This document shows, piece by piece, positions 6,048-14,286 of a DNA stretch of 18,369 nucleotides (positions within the stretch are counted from its first letter, which is position 1; each line of letters begins with the position of its first letter). The stretch comes from Streptomycetaceae bacterium (GTDB lineage Bacteria > Actinomycetota > Actinomycetes > Nanopelagicales > Nanopelagicaceae): positions 1-18,369 of the forward strand of contig JAIYCF010000134.1 in the NCBI GenBank assembly GCA_027488165.1, read 5' to 3'. The notes beneath the pieces are model-generated. The model ran no database searches, had not been told where the DNA came from, and saw nothing but the letters and a program-made list of their open reading frames with translations. The position numbers and the translations under genes are program-made.

Positions 6048-6942
6048 CCTTTGCTCCCAAAATTCCACGTGGGCGAATGATCAAGACCAGCAGCAATACC
6101 GCCAAGATCGCCAAGAAGACATCTTCTGGTGAGCCATAGAAACTCACAAAAGAGATAACCATTCCGACAAGGAATCCGCCAATTACCGCACCGGCTGGGC
6201 TATCTAGTCCGCCGACAACTGCTGCGGTAAAGCCGATGATTAAAACTAAATCCAAAGTATTTGGAGAAAGGTTAGAAGTCGGCGTAATCAAAAGCCCAGC
6301 AAGTGAAGATGCCGCACCTGAAAATGCCCAGCTAAGTGAACGAGTGAAGTTGGTTCTAATTCCGCTAAGTCGTGCAACTTCTGAATTTAAAGCAGTCGCA
6401 CGCATCGCAAGTCCTACGCCTGTCTTCTTGAAGAAGAGCGTAGTTAAAGCCAAAGTTGTAAGGACGACGGTAATTACAAATACATCGAATGAGGTAAATG
6501 GCATCACATTGCCGGCAACGGTGAAACCTTCTTGGGCATAAGGGGCTGGAAAACCACGTTCTTCAGCAGCCCAAATGATTCCTGCTAACGCCTGTAGAAC
6601 TCCCAAAATTCCAAGGGATGCAATTACTGGAATTGCTGCGCGCATTGATTCGCTACTTAAAAGTTCAGTCTTCTTCTTATTAGAGAGCGGGCGCATGACC
6701 AAGATATCTAGTAAGACGCCCATAACTGCGCCGACCACAATTGCAACAACAAATGCCAACCAGTAAGAGTTTCCGTTGGTGATCATGGTCGATGCGATGT
6801 AGGTGCTAAACATCGCTTGGCCCATCTGGGCATAGTTAAGGATTCCTGCACCGCGCCAAACGATGACTAAACCAAGTGCAACGAGTGCGTAAATGGCGCC
6901 ACGAGAAGTGCCAGAGAAGAGGGCTGCTAGAAAGGTATCCAT
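6031..6942 (-). CDS. Liv-type ABC transporter permease (LivH-like)
   Basis: The first permease of the importer, 303 residues and within the usual size range. It starts MDTFLAALFSGTSRGAIYALVALGLVIVWRGAGILNYAQMGQAM when read through its first helices, the typical LivH opening in which a glycine-rich helix is followed by the V/LNYAQ (VNFAHG-like) motif. The cytoplasmic loop that meets the ATPase is at about TGVGLAMRATALNSEVARLSGI, and VVGGLDSPAGAVIGGFLVG near the C-terminus is also characteristic. About eight hydrophobic segments are present. Its ATG overlaps the LivF-like stop as TAATG (1 nt), and its 3' end overlaps the LivM-like start, so the proteins are probably made in fixed ratio. It forms the membrane channel with the LivM-like protein. 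Confidence 0.93.
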   Translation of the reverse strand: MDTFLAALFSGTSRGAIYALVALGLVIVWRGAGILNYAQMGQAMFSTYIASTMITNGNSYWLAFVVAIVVGAVMGVLLDILVMRPLSNKKKTELLSSESMRAAIPVIASLGILGVLQALAGIIWAAEERGFPAPYAQEGFTVAGNVMPFTSFDVFVITVVLTTLALTTLFFKKTGVGLAMRATALNSEVARLSGIRTNFTRSLSWAFSGAASSLAGLLITPTSNLSPNTLDLVLIIGFTAAVVGGLDSPAGAVIGGFLVGMVISFVSFYGSPEDVFLAILAVLLLVLIIRPRGILGAKDARRV

Positions 6943-7655
6943 TAGTACCCCAAATATGCGGCGCGCAAATTGGCATCCGCCCTTAACTCGGCTGCTGGTC
7001 GATCAGCAACAACTTTTCCAAGAGATAGAAGAACTCCATGATCTGCAACTCCCAGTGCGGTGTTGGCATTTTGTTCAACCAATAAAACTGTTAGCCCGGT
7101 TGTGCGGCAGAGAATATTTATCGAATCAATAATCTGCTCGACAACCAACGGTGCAAGTCCTAGCGATGGTTCATCCAATAAAAGTAATTTCGGACGTGAA
7201 ACCAAAGCGCGACTAATCGCCAACATCTGACGCTCACCGCCTGAAAGGGTTCCGGCTAATTGCTTACGGCGTTCCTTTAAACGAGGAAAGAGTTCAAAGA
7301 CTTCATCTTGAGCTGCCGTTACATCTGCCTTAAATTTACGGCGGCGAAATAGCGAGCCCATGGAGATATTTTCCTCAACGCTTAGCTCTGAGATAACGGC
7401 ATGGCCTTCGGGAACATGAGCGATACCGCCGCGAACAATGTCTTCAGCGCGCATTCCAATTACAGATTTACCGCTCCAGGTAATTGATCCTGATGTGGCA
7501 TGTTCAAGGCCTGAGATCGTGCGCAACAAAGTGCTCTTGCCGGCGCCATTTGCGCCAATAACTGTCGTTATCTTCGATTCTTGGGCGGTAAATGAAACAC
7601 CATCAAGGGCAACTACCGATCCAAAACTAGTTACAAGGTTTTTAACTTCAAGCAT
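6942..7655 (-). CDS. Liv-type ABC transporter ATP-binding protein (LivF-like)
   Basis: A 237-residue cytoplasmic ATPase that powers the importer. Walker A is GANGAGKST (34-42), the family stretch AHVPEGHAVISELSVEENI (79-97) is typical for LivF, the ABC signature is LSGGERQ (137-143), Walker B is LLLLDEP (157-163) followed by SLGLAP, and the switch His position is replaced by Gln in LLVEQN, as is normal for LivF. The start ATG lies inside the end of the LivG-like gene (8-nt overlap), and the stop overlaps the LivH-like start by 1 nt. All catalytic elements are intact, in contrast to the partner ATPase, so this subunit likely carries a complete signature for one ATP site. Confidence 0.95.
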   Translation of the reverse strand: MLEVKNLVTSFGSVVALDGVSFTAQESKITTVIGANGAGKSTLLRTISGLEHATSGSITWSGKSVIGMRAEDIVRGGIAHVPEGHAVISELSVEENISMGSLFRRRKFKADVTAAQDEVFELFPRLKERRKQLAGTLSGGERQMLAISRALVSRPKLLLLDEPSLGLAPLVVEQIIDSINILCRTTGLTVLLVEQNANTALGVADHGVLLSLGKVVADRPAAELRADANLRAAYLGY

Positions 7656-8436
7656 TGGCAGCTCCTAAATGATCGCTACCACTTTGATTTGAAGTTCCAA
7701 GGTAGGCGGCAAGCACTGCAGGATCGCGCTTAACCGTATCGAAACTACCGCTGGAGATAACTTTGCCGAAGTTCAATACGTAGACTTGATCTGAAATAGC
7801 ACCGATAAAGTCAACATGGTGTTCAACGATGATGATTGCGCAACGTTGCTTTAACTGTTTCAGTAGATCAGCAAATTTATCAATATCATCTTGGCCCAGC
7901 CCGGCAGCTGGTTCATCCAATAAGAGAATCTTTGGTTCAGCAACTAAAGCTCGTGCAATCGAGACGCGCTTTGTTTCGGGATAAGTTAACTCTGATGGCG
8001 TCTTATCTGCCAGAGCAAGTGCTCCTGCCCAGGCAAGTGCATCTTCGGCTTTTGCGCGAAGTTTGCGCTCTGATTTTGCAGATAGTCCGAAAAGGTCTTT
8101 GAGGAAATTACTCTCGCTCTTCTTATCTACGCCCATCATGACATTTTCGATAACGCTTAACCCGCTAAATAAACCAACGCCTTGCAGGGTTCGGCTTATC
8201 TCAAAATCTGCGAGCTCATAACTTTTTGGCCAATCAACCTTTTTGCCATGGATTGAAATCTCACCTGATGTCGGTGTTACTAAACCGGAGATGCAGTTAA
8301 GGAGAGTGGTCTTACCTGCGCCATTTGGACCAATCAACCCAACGATCGAATTAGGTGCAACCTCGATGAAAACATCATCAAGGGCAACGAGTCCACCGAA
8401 GTTAACTCGTAAATTTGCGATCGCTAAGACGCTCAT
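7648..8436 (-). CDS. Liv-type ABC transporter ATP-binding protein (LivG-like) with atypical signature
   Basis: A 262-residue ATPase, partner of the LivF-like subunit. Walker A is GPNGAGKTT (36-44), the Q-loop is SRTLQGVGLF (81-90), Walker B is ILLLDEPAAGL (170-180), and the H-loop is IIIVEHHVDF. The ABC signature is unusual: at 149-160 it reads ELTYPETKRVSI where LivG proteins usually have a LPYGQQRRLEI-type sequence, so the conserved glycine is missing. Degenerate signatures do occur in this family and would make one ATP site asymmetric. The ATG at 8436 overlaps the alr stop by ATGA, which places the transporter directly on the alr transcript. The overlap of 8 nt with the LivF-like gene continues the chain. 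Confidence 0.94.
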   Translation of the reverse strand: MSVLAIANLRVNFGGLVALDDVFIEVAPNSIVGLIGPNGAGKTTLLNCISGLVTPTSGEISIHGKKVDWPKSYELADFEISRTLQGVGLFSGLSVIENVMMGVDKKSESNFLKDLFGLSAKSERKLRAKAEDALAWAGALALADKTPSELTYPETKRVSIARALVAEPKILLLDEPAAGLGQDDIDKFADLLKQLKQRCAIIIVEHHVDFIGAISDQVYVLNFGKVISSGSFDTVKRDPAVLAAYLGTSNQSGSDHLGAANA

Positions 8437-9533
8437 GGTTCGTAGATTCTAGGCACACGCGGCCCAATTCGTGTAACTATCTCGTAATTAATTGAGCCAG
8501 AGGCTGCGCCCCAATCATCTGCCGTGTACTCACCATCTGCACCGCTTCCGAAGACTGTGACCCAATCCCCAGATTGCGCAGTGGAATCGGCGCCTAAATC
8601 AACTACGAATTGATCCATGGATACTCGTCCAATAATTGGGGCTTTCTTTCCCAGAAAACTCACACCTGCGCTCTGTGCAACTCTTGGAATTCCATCGGCA
8701 TATCCCATCGCTACCACACCTAGTTTGGTCGCTGACTGTGTAACTGCCGTTGCTCCGTAACCAACTGGGCTTTCCGCGGGAACTTTCTTAACTAGATGTA
8801 ACTTAGCGCGCACCGTCATCGCAGGAGTTAATACAAGTTCTTGCGATGTACCAAGTGTTCTTACATCGGGCGATAAGCCATACATAGCAATTCCGGTGCG
8901 GACCATGTCAAAGCTAGATGCGCCATCAACGAGTGTGGCGGCAGAGTTTGAAAGGTGGCGAATCAAATTTGGGTATCCAAATGATTCCAATGAGGCAACC
9001 ATCTTTTTAAATCGATTTAACTGAGCCAAATTCTGTGGCTGACCCGGTTCATCTGCACGCGCAAAGTGGGAGAAGATTCCGACAATTTCAACGCCATGTA
9101 GATGGAGCGCATCAATCTTTGGCCATTCATCCAAGAATCCGCCACGAGTCATTCCGGTATCAACTTCTAAATGAACGCGTGGGCGTTTCTCACTTTTTAC
9201 AGCGCTAACTTCATCTAGCGCCTTTATCGATGCAACAGCAATATCGATGTTGTTATCTACTGCGCTTTGAAAATCTGAACCCGGCGGAACTAACCAGGCC
9301 AAGATGGGAGCAGTTACTCCTGCGGCGCGAAGTTTGATCGCTTCCTCAAGAAGTGCAACTCCCAACCAAGTAGCACCGCCTTCCAGCGCCGCCTTTGCGA
9401 CAGGCACGAGTCCGTGTCCATAAGCATCAGCTTTAACAACTGCCATTAAATCGACGCCAGCTTTCGCCTTAAGCGCTGCAACATTGGCTTTAACTGCAGA
9501 AAGATTTACGACGGCTTCTGCGCGGTTGGTCAT
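8433..9533 (-). CDS. alr: alanine racemase
   Basis: Alanine racemase is a PLP enzyme that converts L- to D-alanine for peptidoglycan. The 366-residue protein shows the PLP-lysine motif AVVKADAYGHG (Lys34), the HLEVDTGMTRGG barrel strand (121-132), the SNSAAT segment (195-200), MVRTGIAMYGL (210-220) for PLP phosphate binding, and the second catalytic base Tyr278 in MGYADG. The C-terminal beta domain has the usual GRVSMDQFVVDLG. Length is normal. It starts with ATG at 9533, overlapping the acpS stop by ATGA, and ends with an ATGA overlap onto the LivG-like gene. In many actinobacteria the next gene after alr is tsaE; here six transport-related genes separate them. Confidence 0.97.
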   Translation of the reverse strand: MTNRAEAVVNLSAVKANVAALKAKAGVDLMAVVKADAYGHGLVPVAKAALEGGATWLGVALLEEAIKLRAAGVTAPILAWLVPPGSDFQSAVDNNIDIAVASIKALDEVSAVKSEKRPRVHLEVDTGMTRGGFLDEWPKIDALHLHGVEIVGIFSHFARADEPGQPQNLAQLNRFKKMVASLESFGYPNLIRHLSNSAATLVDGASSFDMVRTGIAMYGLSPDVRTLGTSQELVLTPAMTVRAKLHLVKKVPAESPVGYGATAVTQSATKLGVVAMGYADGIPRVAQSAGVSFLGKKAPIIGRVSMDQFVVDLGADSTAQSGDWVTVFGSGADGEYTADDWGAASGSINYEIVTRIGPRVPRIYEP

Positions 9534-9871
9534 CGCTCCACCACAACCATCGCCGATGCAATGCCGGCATCATGAGATAAAGAAAGATGCACACGTGCAC
9601 CATCAACAAGTTCTGCTATCTCACCGCGAAATAGAAAATCAGGTTTGCCGCTTTCATGGTTGATGACTTCGGCTTCGTGCCACGCAAGTCCATGGCCAGC
9701 ATTAAGCGCTTTTGCCAAGGCTTCTTTTGCAGCGAAACGCGCCGCCAGTGAATGAATAGGTTTTCCTTGCTCAGCAGATGTAAAGAGCTTTTCGCGGAGA
9801 GAAGGCGTGCGTTCGAGTGATTGGGAGAATCGCTCAATATCTACGACATCAATTCCAATCCCATCGATCAT
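9530..9871 (-). CDS. acpS: holo-[acyl-carrier-protein] synthase
   Basis: AcpS transfers the 4'-phosphopantetheine of CoA to the conserved serine of acyl carrier protein, activating it for fatty acid synthesis. The 113-residue protein carries the AcpS signature IDGIGIDVVDIERF at the N-terminus with the Mg-binding Asp8, the RFAAKEALAKAL motif (45-56) with the Mg-binding Glu, the SGKP turn, and HLSLSHD near residue 98-102. The length matches the bacterial AcpS family rather than the longer Sfp type. The ATG at 9871 lies 20 nt after the PAP2 gene, and the stop overlaps alr by ATGA. In Mycobacterium an NAD(P)HX epimerase/dehydratase gene lies close by in this stretch; none is seen here. Confidence 0.96.
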   Translation of the reverse strand: MIDGIGIDVVDIERFSQSLERTPSLREKLFTSAEQGKPIHSLAARFAAKEALAKALNAGHGLAWHEAEVINHESGKPDFLFRGEIAELVDGARVHLSLSHDAGIASAMVVVER

Positions 9872-9891
9872 GGGGTTGAGTGTAATTGGCG

Positions 9892-10560
9892 TTACGAGAG
9901 TTGGCTATTAGATGGGTAGTAACGATCTACGGCGATCACCATGACCAATAAGGCTCCGCCGATAAACAATCCACCGAGTAAATCTGAGAACCAATGAGTA
10001 TCGCGAACTAGCGAAACTATACAAACCGTCAAACTAATTGTGGCAACGCCGGCACTGGCCAGACGTCCACGATAGCGATCTACGTGGGCATAGCGATAAA
10101 TCAAATATGCGAGTACGCCCCAAGTAAGAAGTGCATTGGATGCATGGCCACTTGGATAAGACATCCCACCAAAGTGAAGTAAATCTATTCCCACCTTTGG
10201 CTTAGTGCGCCCTAAACCAAATTTAAATAGGCCGACCACGACGTTAAGGCAGATCAGAGAAAGGATCGCCAAGTTAAGAGGGCGCCATGTTTTAAATCTT
10301 CGCGCAATATAGAAGGCCGCTATTAGTAGCGCAGTTGCGGTAACGCTGCGAAGTCCTAAATCATCTAACCGGCGGATGATAAATCCACTTACGCCACGAA
10401 ATTCAGGACGCTCTAAATTATGGATCCACTTATCTATTTCAATTAGCGGGCCGTTAATAATTACTTGGTGGGTAATTAAAAGGAAACCGGTGAAAAGGGC
10501 GGCAGACCAACGAGCAGCGCGCACCATTTGGGCGCGACGCGTATCTAGAACCTTCTGCAT
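9892..10560 (-). CDS. PAP2-superfamily membrane phosphatase
   Basis: A 222-residue integral membrane protein with about five or six hydrophobic segments and PAP2 phosphatase motifs, likely dephosphorylating a lipid pyrophosphate or phosphatidic-acid-type lipid at the outer membrane face. The motifs are KFGLGRTKP (111-119; a KX6RP motif with Lys in place of Arg), YPSGHASN (134-141; intact PSGH with the catalytic acid His), and the third motif near 185-193, which reads VRDTHWFSDLLGG. The nucleophile His and Asp are there but the conserved Arg is not at its usual distance. It starts 2 nt after the glmS stop and is followed 20 nt later by acpS. The setting among cell wall precursor genes suggests undecaprenyl pyrophosphate recycling, but this is inference and the substrate is unknown. 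Confidence 0.85.
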   Translation of the reverse strand: MQKVLDTRRAQMVRAARWSAALFTGFLLITHQVIINGPLIEIDKWIHNLERPEFRGVSGFIIRRLDDLGLRSVTATALLIAAFYIARRFKTWRPLNLAILSLICLNVVVGLFKFGLGRTKPKVGIDLLHFGGMSYPSGHASNALLTWGVLAYLIYRYAHVDRYRGRLASAGVATISLTVCIVSLVRDTHWFSDLLGGLFIGGALLVMVIAVDRYYPSNSQLS

Positions 10561-10562
10561 AT

Positions 10563-12407
10563 TTATTCCACCGTTACTGATTTAGCTAAATTGCGCGGCT
10601 GGTCAACATCGTTACCGCGCGCAATCGCCATTTCATAGGCAAAGACTTGTAGTGGAACAGTAGCCAATATTGGTTGAAATAGCGGTGAGCATGCTGGGAT
10701 GCGAATGATGTGTTCTGCGCCAATAACTTCGGCGCCTTCATGTGCGATCACAATCACACGCGCACCACGCGCTTTAACTTCTTGGATATTACTCAGCATT
10801 TTTTCATCTAACGAATGGTCGCTACCAGATGGCAGGATCGCAATAACCGGGGTTCCCTTTTCGGCATCGATCAGTGCGATCGAACCATGCTTTAACTCTC
10901 CTCCAGCAAATCCCTCTGCGTGGATATAGGCAAGTTCCTTTAACTTCAAAGCACCTTCGAGGACAACTGGGTAACCAATGTTGCGCCCAATAAATAGAAC
11001 AGTTTCAGATTTAGCAAAGCTTCGGGTTAGTGCACGTAGTGGCTCAACCGTTTCGAGGATCTGTTCGATCTTTCCTGGGAGTTCAAGCATCTCGTTGTAA
11101 AGGCCGCGTACCTGGGCATCGCTTAGTTCTCCACGCACTTGCGCCAAGTGCAGGCCGATTAAATAGACCGCGATGATTTGAGTTAACAGCGCTTTCGTAG
11201 ATGCGACTGCGATTTCTGGGCCGGCATGTGTGTAGAGAACCGCATCGGATTCGCGCGGAATAGTTGAACTGTTGGTGTTGCAGATTGCGAGTACGCGCGC
11301 ACCAGCTGCCTTGGCATGGCGGATCGCCATCAAGGTATCCATCGTTTCGCCAGATTGTGAAATGGCGATAACTAAAGTATTTGGATCAATGATTGGATCG
11401 CGGTAGCGATATTCGCTGGCGATCTCTACTTCTACTGAAATCTTGGCCCATTTTTCGATTACATACTTTGCAATCATGCCCGCGTGATATGCGGTGCCAC
11501 ATGCGATAACAACAATCTTCTTTAGCGCTTTGATTTCCGCATCTGACATATGTAGTTCATCGAGTTCGATCTTGCCGTTATCGGTAAGGCGACCAATGAG
11601 AGTGTCGGCAACTGCCTTTGGTTGTTCGAAGATTTCCTTAAGCATGAAGTGCGAGTAGCCGCCCTTTTGCGCAGAGGCTGAATCCCAAGTAATTGCATAC
11701 TCTTTTGGCAGAACTGCTTTTCCATCTAGGCCAATGATGCTGATTCCGGCGGGCGTCATAGTGACAATTTCATCCTGGCCAAGTTCTACAGCGCGCTTGG
11801 TGTAATCGATAAAGGCGGCAACATCAGATGCCATAAAGCTTTCGCCATCGCCTAATCCGACAACTAAAGGTGAATTACGACGAACTCCGACAATTACTTC
11901 AGGGGCATCGGCATGAACTGCCACCAAGGTAAAAGAACCTCGTAAACGCTTTACTGCATCTAACATCGCGGCCGTTAAATCACCGTTATTGGCTTTGCGA
12001 AGTTCGGATAGTAAATGTGCAACTGATTCGGTATCTGTATCTGATGAAAACTCGTGGCCTCGTGATTGAAGTTCAGCCTTGAGCTCTGAATAATTTTCGA
12101 TGATGCCGTTATGGATCACGGCCAACTTTCCTTCATTGTCGGTATGAGGATGGGCGTTGCGATCAGTTGGACCTCCGTGGGTTGCCCAACGAGTGTGTCC
12201 GATACCTGAATGAACGACCGGCATATTTGCAGGAAGTGAACCTTCTAAGTTTGTTAACTTACCGGCGCGCTTTTCGATAAATAAAGCGCCGTTGGTGCCA
12301 AGTGCGATTCCGGCTGAGTCATAGCCGCGATATTCGAGGCGGCGCAAACCTTCAATGAGCGGAGTAATTGCTGACTGTGGCCCTGTGTAACCCACAATTC
12401 CGCACAC
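10563..12407 (-). CDS. glmS: glutamine-fructose-6-phosphate aminotransferase (isomerizing)
   Basis: GlmS makes glucosamine-6-phosphate from fructose-6-phosphate and glutamine, the entry step to UDP-N-acetylglucosamine and peptidoglycan. The 614-residue protein begins MCGIVGYTG with the nucleophile Cys2 exposed after Met removal. The glutaminase domain continues with GIGHTRWATHGGP (69-80) and HNGIIENY. Two SIS sugar-isomerase domains carry ISQSGETMDT and ASTKALLTQ, and the C-terminus is the canonical DVDQPRNLAKSVTVE. The start is GTG at 12407, six nt after the glmM stop, with GGGG upstream overlapping that stop region. The PAP2 gene starts 2 nt downstream. Placement directly after glmM couples consecutive pathway steps. 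I see no glmS ribozyme upstream, and none would be expected in actinobacteria. Confidence 0.97.
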   Translation of the reverse strand: MCGIVGYTGPQSAITPLIEGLRRLEYRGYDSAGIALGTNGALFIEKRAGKLTNLEGSLPANMPVVHSGIGHTRWATHGGPTDRNAHPHTDNEGKLAVIHNGIIENYSELKAELQSRGHEFSSDTDTESVAHLLSELRKANNGDLTAAMLDAVKRLRGSFTLVAVHADAPEVIVGVRRNSPLVVGLGDGESFMASDVAAFIDYTKRAVELGQDEIVTMTPAGISIIGLDGKAVLPKEYAITWDSASAQKGGYSHFMLKEIFEQPKAVADTLIGRLTDNGKIELDELHMSDAEIKALKKIVVIACGTAYHAGMIAKYVIEKWAKISVEVEIASEYRYRDPIIDPNTLVIAISQSGETMDTLMAIRHAKAAGARVLAICNTNSSTIPRESDAVLYTHAGPEIAVASTKALLTQIIAVYLIGLHLAQVRGELSDAQVRGLYNEMLELPGKIEQILETVEPLRALTRSFAKSETVLFIGRNIGYPVVLEGALKLKELAYIHAEGFAGGELKHGSIALIDAEKGTPVIAILPSGSDHSLDEKMLSNIQEVKARGARVIVIAHEGAEVIGAEHIIRIPACSPLFQPILATVPLQVFAYEMAIARGNDVDQPRNLAKSVTVE

Positions 12408-12413
12408 TTTTAT

Positions 12414-13754
12414 CTACCCCAGCTCTGTTTGTACGACCTTAGCTAAGTCATTAGCTATTTCGCTGGCTAGGTTATCACTCTGGGCTTCAACCATCACGCG
12501 AACCAGCGGTTCAGTGCCAGATGCTCTTAATAAAACGCGTCCATGTTCACCAAGTTTTGCTTCAGCGGCAGAAACTGCGTCTTTTATCACTGCAGAATCT
12601 GCAAGGCGCTCTTTAGCAACGTTCTTAACGTTTACTAGAACTTGCGGGAAGCGCACCATCGCTGATGCCAGCTCTTGCAGAGTCTGACCTGATTTAACAA
12701 CTTCTTGTGCAAGTGCAAGTGCGGTCAATATTCCATCACCAGTTGTTGCAAAATCGCGCATGATCAAGTGCCCAGATTGTTCGCCGCCTAATGAATAACT
12801 TTTTTCTAGCATCTTCTCTAAAACGTAGCGATCGCCAACTGCCGTTGTTTCAACGCTGATATCTGCGTTCTTCATGGCGTGGAAGAAACCAAGATTGCTC
12901 ATTACTGTGGCAACGATTGTGTTGGCTTTAAGCGAACCAGATGCTTTAAATCCCTTTGCCAAGATGGTCATGATGACATCGCCATCTACTTCATTGCCTT
13001 GTGCATCTACTGCGAGCGCACGGTCGGCATCGCCATCATGAGCGATTCCGAAGTCAGCGCCTTCACGAAGTACTGCAGTGCGAAGCTGATGTAAATGCGT
13101 TGAGCCACAATCATCGTTGATATTCCAGCCGTCTGGCGCATCGAAGATTGAAACAACTTCTGCGCCAGCGCGGCGATAAGTATCAGGTGCCACAGTTGAA
13201 GATGCGCCATTTGCACAATCAACTACGATCTTTAAACCCTTTAGCGGAGTTGAAACTGAAGATAGAAGGTGTGCGATATAGCGTTCGCGAGCGCTGTCAT
13301 CGTTTATCGCGCGCCCCACACCACTGCCGGTTGGGCGCTCCCAAGGTTCTCCGATGCGCGCTTCAATTGCAGCTTCAATAGCATCATCTAACTTTCCGCC
13401 GCCGCGAGAAAACAACTTGATGCCGTTATCTGGCATTGGGTTATGTGAAGCCGAAATCATTACGCCAAGATCAGCGCCGGATTCAGCGACTAGATGAGCA
13501 ATTGCTGGAGTTGGTAGAACTCCTACGCGATAGACATCAACCCCAGCGCTAGTTAATCCAGCAACGACAGCTGCTTCTAGGAATTCACCGGAAGCGCGAG
13601 AATCTTGCCCAACTATTGCTTTAGGGCGATGCGATTTATCAGGATTTGTTTCGACGAGAATATGTGCAGCAGCAACAGCGACATCAAGTGCTAATTCAGC
13701 AGTTAGATCACGATTGGCTAAGCCACGTATTCCATCGGTTCCAAAGAGTGCCAC
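12414..13754 (-). CDS. glmM: phosphoglucosamine mutase
   Basis: GlmM converts glucosamine-6-phosphate to glucosamine-1-phosphate, the step after GlmS. The 446-residue protein starts MALFGTDGIRG, typical of the family, from a GTG at 13754. The phosphorylated active-site serine is in MISASHNPMPDNG (Ser103), the metal-binding loop is DGDADR (240-245), the sugar-binding loop is GGEQSGH, and the phosphate-binding loop is RASGTEPLVRVM near the C-terminus. Length is normal. It lies 23 nt after rpsI and 6 nt before glmS. The pairing of rplM-rpsI with glmM is conserved in actinobacteria and links ribosomal protein transcription to wall precursor supply. Confidence 0.97.
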   Translation of the reverse strand: MALFGTDGIRGLANRDLTAELALDVAVAAAHILVETNPDKSHRPKAIVGQDSRASGEFLEAAVVAGLTSAGVDVYRVGVLPTPAIAHLVAESGADLGVMISASHNPMPDNGIKLFSRGGGKLDDAIEAAIEARIGEPWERPTGSGVGRAINDDSARERYIAHLLSSVSTPLKGLKIVVDCANGASSTVAPDTYRRAGAEVVSIFDAPDGWNINDDCGSTHLHQLRTAVLREGADFGIAHDGDADRALAVDAQGNEVDGDVIMTILAKGFKASGSLKANTIVATVMSNLGFFHAMKNADISVETTAVGDRYVLEKMLEKSYSLGGEQSGHLIMRDFATTGDGILTALALAQEVVKSGQTLQELASAMVRFPQVLVNVKNVAKERLADSAVIKDAVSAAEAKLGEHGRVLLRASGTEPLVRVMVEAQSDNLASEIANDLAKVVQTELG

Positions 13755-13777
13755 TTCTGTTGTGCGGCCTTTGAAAA

Positions 13778-14272
13778 TTAACGCTTGCTGTATTGCGAAC
13801 GCTTACGGGCCTTCTTCAGACCGTACTTCTTGCGCTCGATAACACGTGCATCACGTGAGAGGAATCCAGCTTTCTTAAGCGCTGGACGGTGTGCTTCAAC
13901 ATCGATCTCGTTAAGTGAACGAGCAACGCCTAGACGAAGTGCACCGGCTTGGCCAGATACTCCGCCTCCGTTGATACGAGCAAATACGTCGTACTGATTT
14001 TCAGCACCAACAGTGCGGAACGGCTCAGAGACTAGTTGCTGGTGAACTTTATTTGGGAAATAGTTTTCAAGGGTCTTACCGTTTACAACCCAACGACCTG
14101 TTCCAGGTACGAGACGAACGCGAGCAACTGCTTCTTTACGACGACCAGTACCTGCACCAGGTGCCTTGATTGCTGGGCGGTTAGTTGCAGCAGCTGGAGT
14201 TGCTGAAGAGTATGAAGTAGGAACTTCGTTCTCGTCTAGATCTGTAACTTCGTTATAAGTTGTATCTGACAT
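13778..14272 (-). CDS. rpsI: 30S ribosomal protein S9
   Basis: Ribosomal protein S9 (uS9), 164 residues, binds 16S rRNA and reaches the P-site tRNA with its C-terminal tail. The core begins at GTGRRKEAVARVRLVPG (41-57), continues with the NGGGVSGQAGALRLGVARSL stretch and DARVIERKKYGLKKAR, and ends SQYSKR with the universal terminal lysine-arginine. An acidic-to-neutral N-terminal extension of about 40 residues is seen, as in many actinobacterial S9 proteins. The gene follows rplM by 14 nt with a TAAGGGA ribosome-binding sequence overlapping the rplM stop, and glmM follows 23 nt later. Confidence 0.98.
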   Translation of the reverse strand: MSDTTYNEVTDLDENEVPTSYSSATPAAATNRPAIKAPGAGTGRRKEAVARVRLVPGTGRWVVNGKTLENYFPNKVHQQLVSEPFRTVGAENQYDVFARINGGGVSGQAGALRLGVARSLNEIDVEAHRPALKKAGFLSRDARVIERKKYGLKKARKRSQYSKR

Positions 14273-14286
14273 TTGTTATGGGTCCC

